Source: a virus. From it: DNA of 32,909 bases. The notes under the pieces were generated by a model. The model searched no databases. It was not told the DNA's origin and worked only from the letters and a program-made list of their open reading frames with translations. Below are positions 1-7,480 of this stretch, one piece after another. Location of the stretch: positions 1 to 32,909 of the IMG/VR virus record IMGVR_UViG_3300009537_000091; one strand, 5' to 3'. The first letter of the stretch is position 1. Every line of letters starts with the position of its first letter. The translations under genes and the position numbers were made by a program.

Positions 1-99
1 CTAGCGAGATTGACGCCTTGCGCGCCAGCTTGCCAGAACTTGTGGCGAGGCAAGAGATTGATGCTGAGTTTGTGCAGTTGGCCGGGGCTTTATTCAAGC
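1..99. repeat. Terminal direct repeat, copy 1 (circular-contig overlap)
   Basis: Bases 1-99 are identical to 32811-32909. An exact overlap of this odd length at contig ends is what a de Bruijn assembler leaves when it closes a circle, so the unique sequence is most likely 32810 bp. It lies inside the terminase large-subunit gene, whose reading frame runs through the join without a break. It therefore reflects circular or circularly permuted DNA and is probably not a biological terminal repeat. Confidence 0.93.
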
Positions 100-629
100 G
101 GCAGAACGTGATTGTGCTCGACGCCGAGCCGCCGGGCCTGTCGTGGGTGCGGTCGTGGGACTTGGCGTTCACCGAAAAGACCACCAGCGACTTTACCGCC
201 GGGGCGAGAGTGGCAATGGACAACGACGGGCGCATCATCGTGGCCGACATGGTACACCTGCGGGCAGAATGGCCTGCCGTGGTGCGCCTGATTGCCAATA
301 CCGCCAGACTTGACGGGCCGGGCGTGCAACAGGGAATTGAGGTTGTCGGGGCGCAGGTGGGCGCACTACAGACGCTTCTCCGCGATCCGCTGTTAGCCGG
401 GTACACCTTCAGGCCGATAGAGGTCACGAAAGACAAGCTCACGCGAGCACTGCCGTTGGTGGCGAGGTCGGAGCAAGGCAAGTTGGCCGTGGTGCGCGGG
501 GCTTGGTGTCAGTCGTTCCTTGACGAATTGAGCGCGTTCCCGGAAGGCCAGCACGACGACCAAGTTGACTCCCTCAGCGGCGCATTGCAGATGCTAGGAC
601 GGCAGGACTACTTCGTGGTCGTGGTGTGA
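1..629 (+). CDS. terL: Terminase large subunit, C-terminal part (continues from the window end)
   Basis: This is the nuclease half of the ATP-driven DNA-packaging motor that cuts concatemers and fills the prohead. The codon phase begins at base 3 (residue 189 of the joined protein); the 5' part is at 32249-32810. Visible features are the WDLAF segment (D241), a second acidic residue in TSDFTAG (D251), and the terminal HDDQVD motif (residues 372-377). Together these match the RNase H-like nuclease acidic cluster of TerL proteins. The joined protein is 396 aa, at the short end for the family. It stops at 627-629, and the next gene on this strand is the portal at 1128. In between is an opposed micro-operon. 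Confidence 0.93.
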   Translation, partial: SEIDALRASLPELVARQEIDAEFVQLAGALFKRQNVIVLDAEPPGLSWVRSWDLAFTEKTTSDFTAGARVAMDNDGRIIVADMVHLRAEWPAVVRLIANTARLDGPGVQQGIEVVGAQVGALQTLLRDPLLAGYTFRPIEVTKDKLTRALPLVARSEQGKLAVVRGAWCQSFLDELSAFPEGQHDDQVDSLSGALQMLGRQDYFVVVV

Positions 630-633
630 GGTT

Positions 634-741
634 TTACCAGCCGTGCTTTGCCAGAATCGCGGCAAGGCTATTCAGCCAGCTTGCGATTAAAGCCATCATT
701 GCCAATACAAACGCAGCTTTGGCGATTTGCCGGTCAGTCAT
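634..741 (-). CDS. 35-aa single-span membrane peptide
   Basis: A 35-codon ORF starts with MTDRQIAKAAF and has one hydrophobic stretch (about residues 9-28, FVLAMMALIASWLNSLAAIL) followed by a short basic tail, KHGW. An AAGGA Shine-Dalgarno sequence lies just before the ATG. The ATG at 741-739 overlaps the TGA of the upstream gene (740-738) as ATGA, which argues that it is translated. It is the last gene of a three-gene minus-strand operon running against TerL. I do not recognise a family. A small inner-membrane effector, such as an antiholin or exclusion peptide, would fit but is speculation. Confidence 0.62.
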   Translation of the reverse strand: MTDRQIAKAAFVLAMMALIASWLNSLAAILAKHGW

Positions 742-878
742 TTCCTTGCCTTTCGTTTCTTGTCTTTCCGTTCCAGTTCCCGAAAGATATACCGCAGTAG
801 GTCACTGTCCCGGATATACGCCTCGGTGAACCGGAAACGAATCGTCACCCCGCCTTTGGAGATTGCGAGTGCTTTCAT
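738..878 (-). CDS. Small basic protein of the HTH micro-operon
   Basis: This is a 46-aa protein (MKALAISKGG...) with a very basic C-terminus, ELERKDKKRKARK. I chose the ATG at 878-876 because it forms an ATGA overlap with the stop of the HTH gene upstream; a longer reading from 941 would overlap that gene by 67 bp. The middle, VTIRFRFTEAYIRDSDLL, could form a strand-helix unit as in small nucleic-acid-binding proteins, but no family is recognised. It is also coupled by ATGA to the membrane peptide downstream. Confidence 0.6.
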   Translation of the reverse strand: MKALAISKGGVTIRFRFTEAYIRDSDLLRYIFRELERKDKKRKARK

Positions 879-1057
879 CGCTTCTTTCGTTTCAGTAGCT
901 CGCGGACGGTCACGATATGCGACTCTGACCATTGCAGCCACTTTCGCCTTCCAAATCTCGGCACGTTTAGCCTCGCCATTGAATTAAGCCAGAGTAGGTG
1001 TTGTCGGCTACACTGAACGCGCTCAGCTACTTCCCCCGTCGAGTAGACGTTCCCCAT
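875..1057 (-). CDS. MerR/excisionase-like helix-turn-helix protein
   Basis: This 60-aa protein begins MGNVYSTGEVAERVQCSRQ. The pattern STGEVAERVxCSRQHLLWL followed by GRRKWLQW and ESHIVTVREL resembles the winged helix-turn-helix of MerR-type regulators and phage excisionases. It is the first gene of a three-gene minus-strand operon placed between TerL and the portal. A TAATAT hexamer lies 6 nt upstream of the ATG, so the message may be leaderless. It faces the probable promoter of the structural genes (1090-1118), so a role in controlling the late operon or itself is a reasonable inference. No integrase is present, so an excisionase role is unsupported. Confidence 0.72.
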   Translation of the reverse strand: MGNVYSTGEVAERVQCSRQHLLWLNSMARLNVPRFGRRKWLQWSESHIVTVRELLKRKKR

Positions 1058-1063
1058 GACTCT

Positions 1064-1118
1064 ATATTACTACTGACAATCGTGAATCTTTGCAAGAACT
1101 TTTCGCAGGGCTTATACC
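1064..1118. promoter_or_regulatory. Divergent promoter region between HTH micro-operon and portal operon
   Basis: On the plus strand, TTGCAA (1090-1095), 17 bp, then TATACC (1113-1118) matches a sigma70-type promoter at 4/6 plus 4/6 positions and would start transcription just before the portal TTG codon at 1128. On the minus strand, TAATAT (1069-1064) sits 6 nt before the HTH ATG at 1057. TTGCAA is self-complementary and could serve both directions, though for the minus promoter the spacing is 20 bp, which is poor. The interval is only 70 bp, so any bound regulator would affect both directions. Confidence 0.42.
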
Positions 1119-1127
1119 TACCGCAAC

Positions 1128-3380
1128 TTGAAAGAGCAGCTTCGTAAATATGCGGCACGGCTAGTCGGCTGGTCACTCGCCAAGGGGATTCCCGGCGCGT
1201 GGCACCAGTTTTTCAATCAGGCTGGCAACTCTGAATCGGATGGCACAGCATCCCAACTCAAGCAACCATACGCACAATCGGCGTGGGTCATGCGCGCCAT
1301 CAAGCACGTCAGCGAGCCTATTGCTGGCGTGCCACTTTACTGGACGGCGGGCGACAGCGAGTACGAGGATGACAGCCTTGACGCCTTTTGGGATTCCCCG
1401 GTCATCGGCTTGGATTCGTGGAGTGATTTCGTGGAGGCATGGGTCGGTTGGTACAAGCTCAAGGGTGAAGCGTTCCTGATTGCCGATGATTCGTGGGTGT
1501 TGTCGGTTGCCGGCACAATACCGAAGTCCAAGCTGATTCTTGCCCGGCCTGATGAGATGAAAGAACTCCTGAGCGGCAACGCGCTTGTGGGGTGGGAATA
1601 CCGGCCTGAAGGCCAATCTTCAGTTCGCATACTTGCCGACCAAGTGTATCAGGTCAAGTCGTGGAACCCGTACAACAAGTGGCGTGGGCTGGGCGAGATG
1701 GAAGCGGCGATGATGGCGGCGGAGACTGACTACCTCGCCGGCAAGTACGAAGGAAATCTATCACGAAACAGCGGCGACCAAGGCATGACCGTCACAACCG
1801 ACGGCGGGCAGCCGTCGGCGGCACAGATTGACCAGATCACCACGCAACTGAAGCGGAAGCGCGACCGGCTTTTGCGCGGCGAATATACCGACCTGTTCCT
1901 TAATGGCGGGCTGAAGGTCATGGCCCCGCAAGTGCAAGGCGCGGACATCGCTTTTCAATCGAGCCGGGTCACTAAGCGGCATGAGATTTTCGCGGCGTTT
2001 GGAGTGCCGCCGTCGTTGGCCGATGTGAAGGCCAGCTACTCCTTCGGCAAGGACAGTGACTACCGGGCACTCCTAGTCAACACTTGCATTCCGACCGGCA
2101 AGAAACTGGCCCGGCTCGTGACCAAGCTCGGCCAGAAGATGACCGGCTCAGATATTGACGCTTCGTTAGATTGGGATGAGCACCCGGTATTACAGGAAGT
2201 CCGGCGGGAACGCATCACGGCGGTGCAGGCCTTGTGGGGTATGGGCGTCCCGTTGCGTGAGGCCAGCGAATACCTCGACCTCGAGTTGCCGACGGTCGCT
2301 GGCGATGATGTTGGCTATCTGCCGTTCAGTGTTGCGCCGGTTGGCGATGCTGGGTTCAACGCTGAGGATTATTCCGAAACCGAACCCGCCCCGGCCCCGT
2401 CGCCGGTAGAGGAGATGGTCAAGGCATTGCGGGCGGGCGTGAATAGCATTGCAACCTGTCCGGCCTGCTCATTCCATTTCGAGTACACCGCGCAACCAGA
2501 GATTGCGATGGGCAGCGTGGCCTGCCCGAACTGCGGAAAGCCGGTCAATCAATCGGCAGTCGGGAAAAGCGGCAACGGCCACAAATCGCACGTCTGCGGC
2601 GACCTCAGCGATATTGAACAGAAGGGCGTCAATCCGAAATGGAAAGCCAAGATGCTCGCCCGGCGCGGCACCATCAAAGCGTTTGAGTCCAAGATTAGCC
2701 GGGTGTTGATGGATGCCCGGCGGCAAGTACTTGGAAAACTGGAAGCATACACGCCGGAAGGCAAAGGCATCACCACTCGCGCCGTTGCTGCGGACTTCAT
2801 GTTTGACCTTGCAGATTTCGCCGCCAACTTTTTCAAGGGGATGCGCGCCGTGTCCGCGCAGGCCGTACTCGATGCCGGTACAGCCGAATGGAAAGCGGTA
2901 GGCCGTGACGACCCGTGGGCTGTCCCGGCTCACGATGTTCTGAAGTTTGTGCAGGAACGCGAGAATAAACTGAGCAACGTGCCGCAAAGTATTTTTGAGC
3001 GGGTCCAACAGGAATTGACGGACGGGTTCAACGAAGGCGACAGCCGGGATGCTATCGCCAAACGGGTGCGCGGCCTGTTCAACGACATGTCCACTGGCCG
3101 GAGCAAGACCATTGCACAAACGGAGACCAGCGCGGCGTATGGCTACGGCGATTATCAGGCGCAACGGGGCGCAGGGATTCAATACCGGGAATGGCTGACG
3201 TCTGGGTTGGGCAACGTCCGGCCATCGCATCAAGAAGCCGAAGGCCAGACCGTGAGGATTGACGAAGATTTTGTGGTGGGCGGCGCACGACTCCAATTCC
3301 CCGGCGACCCCAGCGGCCCGCCAGAGGAAATAATCAACTGTTTTTGCACCACTGCCGCCATCGTAGGAGACGAACCATGA
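1128..3380 (+). CDS. Portal protein fused to MuF-type head morphogenesis domain
   Basis: This is a 750-aa fusion. Residues about 1-420 are an HK97-type portal, the dodecameric DNA gate at one capsid vertex; RNSGDQGM, RHEIFAAFGVPPSLAD and KLARLVTKLGQKM are typical segments. After a Pro-rich linker comes a four-cysteine zinc-ribbon-like motif (C444, C447, C466, C469). Residues about 560-750 look like the MuF/SPP1-gp7 minor head protein, with a RPSHQEAEGQTV segment, LQFPGDPSGPPEE and a closing INCFC. Portal and MuF are normally separate adjacent genes of about 400-500 and 250-300 aa. The start is TTG, in frame with the portal N-terminus. The stop overlaps the protease ATG as ATGA. Confidence 0.9.
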   Translation: MKEQLRKYAARLVGWSLAKGIPGAWHQFFNQAGNSESDGTASQLKQPYAQSAWVMRAIKHVSEPIAGVPLYWTAGDSEYEDDSLDAFWDSPVIGLDSWSDFVEAWVGWYKLKGEAFLIADDSWVLSVAGTIPKSKLILARPDEMKELLSGNALVGWEYRPEGQSSVRILADQVYQVKSWNPYNKWRGLGEMEAAMMAAETDYLAGKYEGNLSRNSGDQGMTVTTDGGQPSAAQIDQITTQLKRKRDRLLRGEYTDLFLNGGLKVMAPQVQGADIAFQSSRVTKRHEIFAAFGVPPSLADVKASYSFGKDSDYRALLVNTCIPTGKKLARLVTKLGQKMTGSDIDASLDWDEHPVLQEVRRERITAVQALWGMGVPLREASEYLDLELPTVAGDDVGYLPFSVAPVGDAGFNAEDYSETEPAPAPSPVEEMVKALRAGVNSIATCPACSFHFEYTAQPEIAMGSVACPNCGKPVNQSAVGKSGNGHKSHVCGDLSDIEQKGVNPKWKAKMLARRGTIKAFESKISRVLMDARRQVLGKLEAYTPEGKGITTRAVAADFMFDLADFAANFFKGMRAVSAQAVLDAGTAEWKAVGRDDPWAVPAHDVLKFVQERENKLSNVPQSIFERVQQELTDGFNEGDSRDAIAKRVRGLFNDMSTGRSKTIAQTETSAAYGYGDYQAQRGAGIQYREWLTSGLGNVRPSHQEAEGQTVRIDEDFVVGGARLQFPGDPSGPPEEIINCFCTTAAIVGDEP

Positions 3381-4078
3381 ACACAGACGTTACCGTAAAG
3401 ATTTTACGCCGCACCATTCATCCGACCGTTAAGGTGCTCGACGCCAAGACCGGCACCGCTGAGTACGTTGCGTCGGATTCTAGCGTGGACAGTTTCAAGG
3501 AAGTCATCCGGGCTGACGGCTGGCGGTTCACAATGTTCAGCAAGAACTCACCCTTCGTGGACTCGCACGACTACAGCAGCATCAAGAATCTTCTCGGCAA
3601 GGTTGTGGATTTCAAGGTGGCGGGCAACAAACTCGTGGAGACGGTGCAATGGGCAAAGGATGTAGCGGAGAACACACTGGCGCAGATTGGTTGGAAGATG
3701 ACCGAGGCGGGCTTCTTGAAAGCCGTTTCCGTTGGGTTCTGGCCGACGAAATGGATAACCAAAGGCGACGCCGAGTACGCCCGGCACCTGAAAGAGTTGA
3801 ACATCGAGCCGATGACCGACGTCCGTACAATCTTCACCGAACAAGAGCAGATTGAACTCAGCGCGTGCATTATCGGGGCAAACCCCAACGCCCTTGCCCG
3901 CAGCTACAAGGACGGCATCATCACCGATGCTGACCTTGACTTACTTTCGACAGAGCAGGCCAAACGTGAAACCGCAACCAACGCTACTCACCCTGCCGGC
4001 GCGTTGATTGCCGAGCGGCAGGCACAAGAGGCGTTCTGGCGACGAATCGAAAACGCAATCAACAACAGGAGAGCATAA
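3377..4078 (+). CDS. Prohead protease, HK97 family (serine peptidase)
   Basis: This is a 233-aa maturation protease that cleaves the capsid delta domain and itself inside the prohead. The likely catalytic His is H64 in VDSHDYSS and the Ser is S118 in LKAVSVGFWP, matching the family's His and SVGF blocks. ELSACIIGANPNA (about residue 160) is the usual strand after the active site. I take the ATG at 3377 because AGGAGA precedes it and it overlaps the portal stop as ATGA. The longer reading from 3344 is less likely. The tail after about residue 200 (QEAFWRRIENAINNRR) is charged and helical, as expected for a scaffold-binding end. Confidence 0.92.
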   Translation: MNTDVTVKILRRTIHPTVKVLDAKTGTAEYVASDSSVDSFKEVIRADGWRFTMFSKNSPFVDSHDYSSIKNLLGKVVDFKVAGNKLVETVQWAKDVAENTLAQIGWKMTEAGFLKAVSVGFWPTKWITKGDAEYARHLKELNIEPMTDVRTIFTEQEQIELSACIIGANPNALARSYKDGIITDADLDLLSTEQAKRETATNATHPAGALIAERQAQEAFWRRIENAINNRRA

Positions 4079-4082
4079 GATT

Positions 4083-5303
4083 ATGCCAAAGACACTCGAA
4101 GAAATCGCCGCCTCGGTAGAATCCGGGATGAGCGCGCTCCAAACGGAGCAGAAAGTGGTCGCCAAGAAGTTTGACGACTATCAGGTTGAAACCAAGAACG
4201 CCATCGGCGAATTGACCAACGTCAAGAACACGGTCAACAGTCAGGCTCAAGTCATTGCCAAGCTGAACGAGGCCGTGGCTGCGTTGGGTAAAGAGAATGG
4301 CCGTCGTGACCCGATGGCCCGGTTCTTGGCCAGCGAACAGCGTTGCAACTGGCTAGTCGGCTGTTTCAAGAAGGCCGCCGGGATGCAGTTGACGCCCGAA
4401 CAGCGCACCGCAGTAGTTGGCGACGGCGGAACTGGCACCATTGGCGGGGCCTCGACCCCGGTCGAAACCAACGCCATGATTTACGACAACCTCGTAAATT
4501 ACGGCGCGTGGAACACGCTCGGCGTGGTACCGATTGGCAGCCGCACACAGATCATCCCGATCATGACCAGTCGCCCGACGGCATACTGGTTGGCGCAAGA
4601 CGCAGCGGCCACAGAAGGCGCTATTGCCGGCAGCAGTGTGACATTGACCATTCAAGAAGCAATGGCGTGGGTGCCCGTTTCGCGGGCAATGCTGGAAGAT
4701 GCGACCGGCGACATGGCTGGGTATCTCATACAGCAGTTGGCGGAAGCGGTTGCGTTGCGGCTCGACTGGGCTTGCTTCGCGGCTGACGGTACTGCCGACA
4801 CCACAGACGGCTCGTATGTCGGTATCGCCTCCGGCGGCACGGCAGCGACCGCCGCTGACGGCAACACGACGGTCAAGGAGTTGCAGTTGGAAGACTTCGT
4901 GCGTTGTCTGACGACCGTGAGCGCAGGCATCCTGAATCGGCCTTGCAAGTGGTGGATGCACCCGACCGCGCTGGCGAAGATTGTCCAAATCCGCGACAGC
5001 AATGGCCGGCCTTTGTTCCAGACGGCGCTTGAAGCTCCGGCTGGCAACAACATCGGCAGCATCCTCGGTTACCCGGTTGTGTTGGCGGCAGCGATGCCTT
5101 CGACGGACAGCGCCGGGAACGTGGTGGCCGTGTTCGGCGACCCGCAAGGTGCGGCGGTTGGTATCCGCAAGCAATTCGAGTTGGCGCAGTCTGACCACTT
5201 CGAGTTCACCAGCAACAACAGTGTCTTCCGTGCGTTGATTCGTGCGGGATTCATCATTAAGCGGGCGGACTCGTTCGCCAAACTGACTCTCGCGGCTCAG
5301 TAA
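4083..5303 (+). CDS. Major capsid protein, HK97 fold
   Basis: This 406-aa protein starts MPKTLEEIAASVESG. Residues 1-80 are a heptad-rich coiled coil, corresponding to the delta/scaffold domain removed by the protease just upstream. The rest has HK97 capsid signatures: TPVETNAMIYDNL, VVPIGSRTQIIPI, WVPVSRAMLEDA, and an ILGYPVVLAAAMP stretch leading to VAVFGDP near the C-terminus. AGGAGAG lies about 8 nt before the ATG. It is followed by a strong hairpin (5310-5357). Length and order are normal for an HK97-like head. Confidence 0.95.
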   Translation: MPKTLEEIAASVESGMSALQTEQKVVAKKFDDYQVETKNAIGELTNVKNTVNSQAQVIAKLNEAVAALGKENGRRDPMARFLASEQRCNWLVGCFKKAAGMQLTPEQRTAVVGDGGTGTIGGASTPVETNAMIYDNLVNYGAWNTLGVVPIGSRTQIIPIMTSRPTAYWLAQDAAATEGAIAGSSVTLTIQEAMAWVPVSRAMLEDATGDMAGYLIQQLAEAVALRLDWACFAADGTADTTDGSYVGIASGGTAATAADGNTTVKELQLEDFVRCLTTVSAGILNRPCKWWMHPTALAKIVQIRDSNGRPLFQTALEAPAGNNIGSILGYPVVLAAAMPSTDSAGNVVAVFGDPQGAAVGIRKQFELAQSDHFEFTSNNSVFRALIRAGFIIKRADSFAKLTLAAQ

Positions 5304-5309
5304 TCAACT

Positions 5310-5357
5310 GTGGGGTTTGGGTGGTCTGGGGAGAGAAAACCCCAGCCACCCGCCCAC
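5310..5357 (+). other. Strong hairpin after the capsid gene, no U-tract
   Basis: GGGTGG-t-CTGGGG (5319-5331) pairs with CCCCAG-CCACCC (5340-5351) around an 8-nt A-rich loop. An outer GTGGG/CCCAC pair (5310-5314 with 5353-5357) extends the stem across an internal loop. It starts 7 nt after the capsid stop. The following bases are not T-rich, so a classical intrinsic terminator is unlikely. It could act as a 3' stabiliser or partial attenuator that keeps capsid mRNA in excess. Confidence 0.6.
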
Positions 5358-5377
5358 AATCAACAGGAGAAAACAAA

Positions 5378-5827
5378 ATGAAGATTCTGAAAATCGCAGT
5401 AGCGGTGCTGGCGAGTGGGTTGGCGTTCGTTGCCGACGCGCCCGCGCAGCAGTACGGCTCGGCGTTGTCGTACACCTTGACGCCAGTCTTGGCCGGGGTG
5501 ACGGAAACCAACCCGGTGCAAGTAGCCACGGTGACGAAGTATGAGGATGTCAGCATTCAAGTCAGCGGCAAGCTGGACGCTGCCGGCACGGATGTAACGA
5601 AGGTCAAGTTCGCACGGTCAGTGGACGGTGTGAACTATGAGACAACGCCATCGATGATTATCTCGCTGACGCACGCGGGAACCGTGACGACCAGTGTCGT
5701 ATCCAACTGGAACATCGGCGCGGTCGGCTACCTCAAATGCGTGGCGGTGACCAACGCGGCGGCCACAGCCAACCTCACGAACCTGACAATCCGGGTCAGC
5801 ACCAAGCCGTCGAGGTACGGACGATGA
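5378..5827 (+). CDS. Signal-peptide protein, paralogue 1, next to the capsid gene
   Basis: The 149-aa protein has a textbook Sec signal: MKILK, a hydrophobic core (IAVAVLASGLAFVA) and a likely APA|QQ cleavage site near residue 23. The mature part (about 125 aa) is Thr/Val-rich and probably an all-beta domain. Its blocks TKYEDVSIQVSG, SVDGVNYETTPS, GAVGYLKC and a closing KPSRYGR recur in the next gene, so the two are tandem paralogues. AGGAG lies before the ATG at 5378. The position suggests a capsid decoration role, but an export signal on such a protein is unexpected. No family is recognised. Confidence 0.85.
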   Translation: MKILKIAVAVLASGLAFVADAPAQQYGSALSYTLTPVLAGVTETNPVQVATVTKYEDVSIQVSGKLDAAGTDVTKVKFARSVDGVNYETTPSMIISLTHAGTVTTSVVSNWNIGAVGYLKCVAVTNAAATANLTNLTIRVSTKPSRYGR

Positions 5828-6255
5828 AAAGCATCATCCTAGCCCTCTTGGCCGGGTTGGTGGCCTTCAGCGCACAAGCGCAGCAGTACGAGGTAACAAT
5901 CGTCAAGACTCAAATGGTGGCGACGACCGGCACCAGCAACATCAACTCCGTCATCACGCTCACCAAGTATGAAGACATTGCGGTGGGGTTGCGGTTACTG
6001 GGCGGCAGCGTGGCCACCACGAATGGGAATGTGACGGCCTCGTTTGCGTTGTCCACCGACGGCGTAACCTACGAAACCACGGCCAGCCGAACGGTTGTGG
6101 GCGCAGCCAATGGTGTGACAGCGGTGCAAACCGTTGGGACAATCAACACCGGGGCGGCGGGATACCTGAAGCTGACTACGCTGGCGAACGCTAGTTATGG
6201 AACAGTGACGGGCGTTGTAACTATCTCGAAAAAACCGCAGCGGTTCGGTCGGTAA
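5824..6255 (+). CDS. Signal-peptide protein, paralogue 2
   Basis: The 143-aa protein begins MKSIILALLAGLVAFSAQAQ, a clear Sec signal with an AQA|QQ cleavage site near residue 19-20. The mature domain repeats the layout of its neighbour: TKYEDIAVGLRL, STDGVTYETTAS, GAAGYLKLT, KPQRFGR at the end. Signal sequences and mature domains both align, which points to duplication of a whole exported protein. The ATG overlaps the previous stop as ATGA, so production is coupled and perhaps stoichiometric. The gene is followed by a second strong hairpin. Function is unknown. Confidence 0.85.
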   Translation: MKSIILALLAGLVAFSAQAQQYEVTIVKTQMVATTGTSNINSVITLTKYEDIAVGLRLLGGSVATTNGNVTASFALSTDGVTYETTASRTVVGAANGVTAVQTVGTINTGAAGYLKLTTLANASYGTVTGVVTISKKPQRFGR

Positions 6256-6262
6256 TCAATCA

Positions 6263-6294
6263 GGGCCGGGGCGGGTTGATTCCTGCCCCGGCTC
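6263..6294 (+). other. Strong hairpin closing the two-gene exported cassette
   Basis: GCCGGGGCGGG (6265-6275) pairs with CCTGCCCCGGC (6282-6292) around a 6-nt loop TTGATT, with two further pairs outside. It starts 8 nt after the stop of the second paralogue and has no following T-run. With 5310-5357 it brackets the pair of exported genes. Confidence 0.65.
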
Positions 6295-6306
6295 ACAAAG
6301 GAAAAC

Positions 6307-6504
6307 ATGGCACGCAAGAATATCTTGAATCGAGCGGTGAAGGTGGAAGCGGACTCGCCGGCAGTTGCGCCGGTCGCATTCGTAACCGTGCGGGCGTTGG
6401 GGTGGATTGGCGAGGATGGAATCACCTACAAACCCGGCGACACTTTCCAGACGACACCACGCCGGGCGGCATCGCTGGGCGGCAATGTGGAGATTGTGAA
6501 GTAA
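6307..6504 (+). CDS. Small head-module protein (GD-turn type)
   Basis: The 65-aa protein has a C-terminal pattern DGITYKPGDTF...RRAASLGGNVEIV, like many small phage proteins with a DGxxYxxGDxF turn and a helix ending in a short strand, found between capsid and connector genes. AAAGGA lies before the ATG. Its role is unknown; it probably supports head completion. It sits directly upstream of the gp6-like connector. Confidence 0.7.
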   Translation: MARKNILNRAVKVEADSPAVAPVAFVTVRALGWIGEDGITYKPGDTFQTTPRRAASLGGNVEIVK

Positions 6505-6511
6505 AGGCAAC

Positions 6512-7480
6512 ATGGCAACCGAACGCATCACGTTTGATTTTCCGGGGCTACTGACCGTCGCGCAGACAAGTCAGCAGGCACGAGCGAGCTACAAACGCAC
6601 ACTGACGAAGGTGCGAATGAGCACGCTCGGCGTGGCGTCGGCGGCGACGGACATCAAGGTGCAGTTGCGGATTGCCGAGGCGGCGCAGGCCGTCGAGTAC
6701 GTTCTACCAGCGGGGCTGAAGTCGGCGGAGAATACGGCGGCAAGCGTGGTTGTGGCGGCTGGTACTTGGCATGATTTTATTGTCACGGCGACCGGCGATG
6801 CGGTTGATCTGAAGGTGGAAGCGGAGTTTGAGGTTGCGGTAACGGTAACTGGCGGCAGCACCACCGACTTGGGGCTGGGTACGCTGGGACAGTTGAAGCG
6901 GTTTGTGGTGGGAGCAGATGCCGCCTCGACGACCTATGACGAAGCGTTGACGTTGCTCGGCAAGGGCGTGGCCGGGTTGATTGACCGGCATTGCAACCGG
7001 ACATTCAAGCGGAGTGCGACGGCGACGGAGGATTTTCGTGGTGGCACAGACGTTTTACTTTTGGCGCGGTATCCCGTCGAGTCGGTTTCGACTATCGGGT
7101 TGAAATCCGTTGGCGAAACCTCATTCACCACGCAGACCGACGCTGTTGATACCGCCGCCGTTGACAGCGGAGTGGTGTTGTTGGTGTCCCCGGTGGGCAC
7201 CCACCGCGACCGGTTGCGCGTCACCTACGCGGGCGGCTACTGGTATGACACCAGCGATGACGATACCGGGACGCTACCGGAAGGCGCGGCATTGCTGCCG
7301 GCGGACGTGCAGATGGCTTGGCTGTTGCAATGTCAGCAGGTCTGGCAGAGCCGGGACGCGCTAGGCACCGCCCACGTTGAAGCGGAGACCGGAACGCTGT
7401 TGAACACGCGGCTGGGTATTCTAAAACTCATTCCGCAGGTCGAGGCGATGCTGGAACCATACCGGAGGTTGATGTTGTGA
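6512..7480 (+). CDS. Head-tail connector (gp6-like) with an extra N-terminal beta domain
   Basis: The 322-aa protein is in two parts. Residues about 140-322 resemble the gp6/gp15-like head-tail adaptor: TYDEALTLLGKGVAGLIDRH, CNRTF, FRGGTDVLLLARYPV, RVTYAGGY and a helical C-terminus (PADVQMAWLLQCQQVWQSRD). Residues about 1-115 form an additional Val/Thr-rich beta-type domain (DIKVQLRIAEAAQAVEYVLP) not normally present; usual family members are about 100-200 aa. It should form the ring below the portal. The stop overlaps the next gene's GTG (GTGA). Confidence 0.8.
   Translation: MATERITFDFPGLLTVAQTSQQARASYKRTLTKVRMSTLGVASAATDIKVQLRIAEAAQAVEYVLPAGLKSAENTAASVVVAAGTWHDFIVTATGDAVDLKVEAEFEVAVTVTGGSTTDLGLGTLGQLKRFVVGADAASTTYDEALTLLGKGVAGLIDRHCNRTFKRSATATEDFRGGTDVLLLARYPVESVSTIGLKSVGETSFTTQTDAVDTAAVDSGVVLLVSPVGTHRDRLRVTYAGGYWYDTSDDDTGTLPEGAALLPADVQMAWLLQCQQVWQSRDALGTAHVEAETGTLLNTRLGILKLIPQVEAMLEPYRRLML

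Noticed and set aside
626-829. Plus-strand 67-aa ORF overlapping the TerL stop
   Set aside because: It covers the opposed micro-operon, whose three genes have coherent ATGA junctions and an HTH motif. The plus ORF has neither a ribosome site nor a motif.
2469-3296. Long antisense ORF (275 aa) under the portal-MuF gene
   Set aside because: It lies wholly opposite a confidently assigned gene. Its composition is typical of high-GC shadow frames, and it has no motif or ribosome site.
4353-5198. Antisense 281-aa ORF under the capsid gene
   Set aside because: Shadow frame of the capsid coding sequence; Arg/His-rich, without domain signatures.
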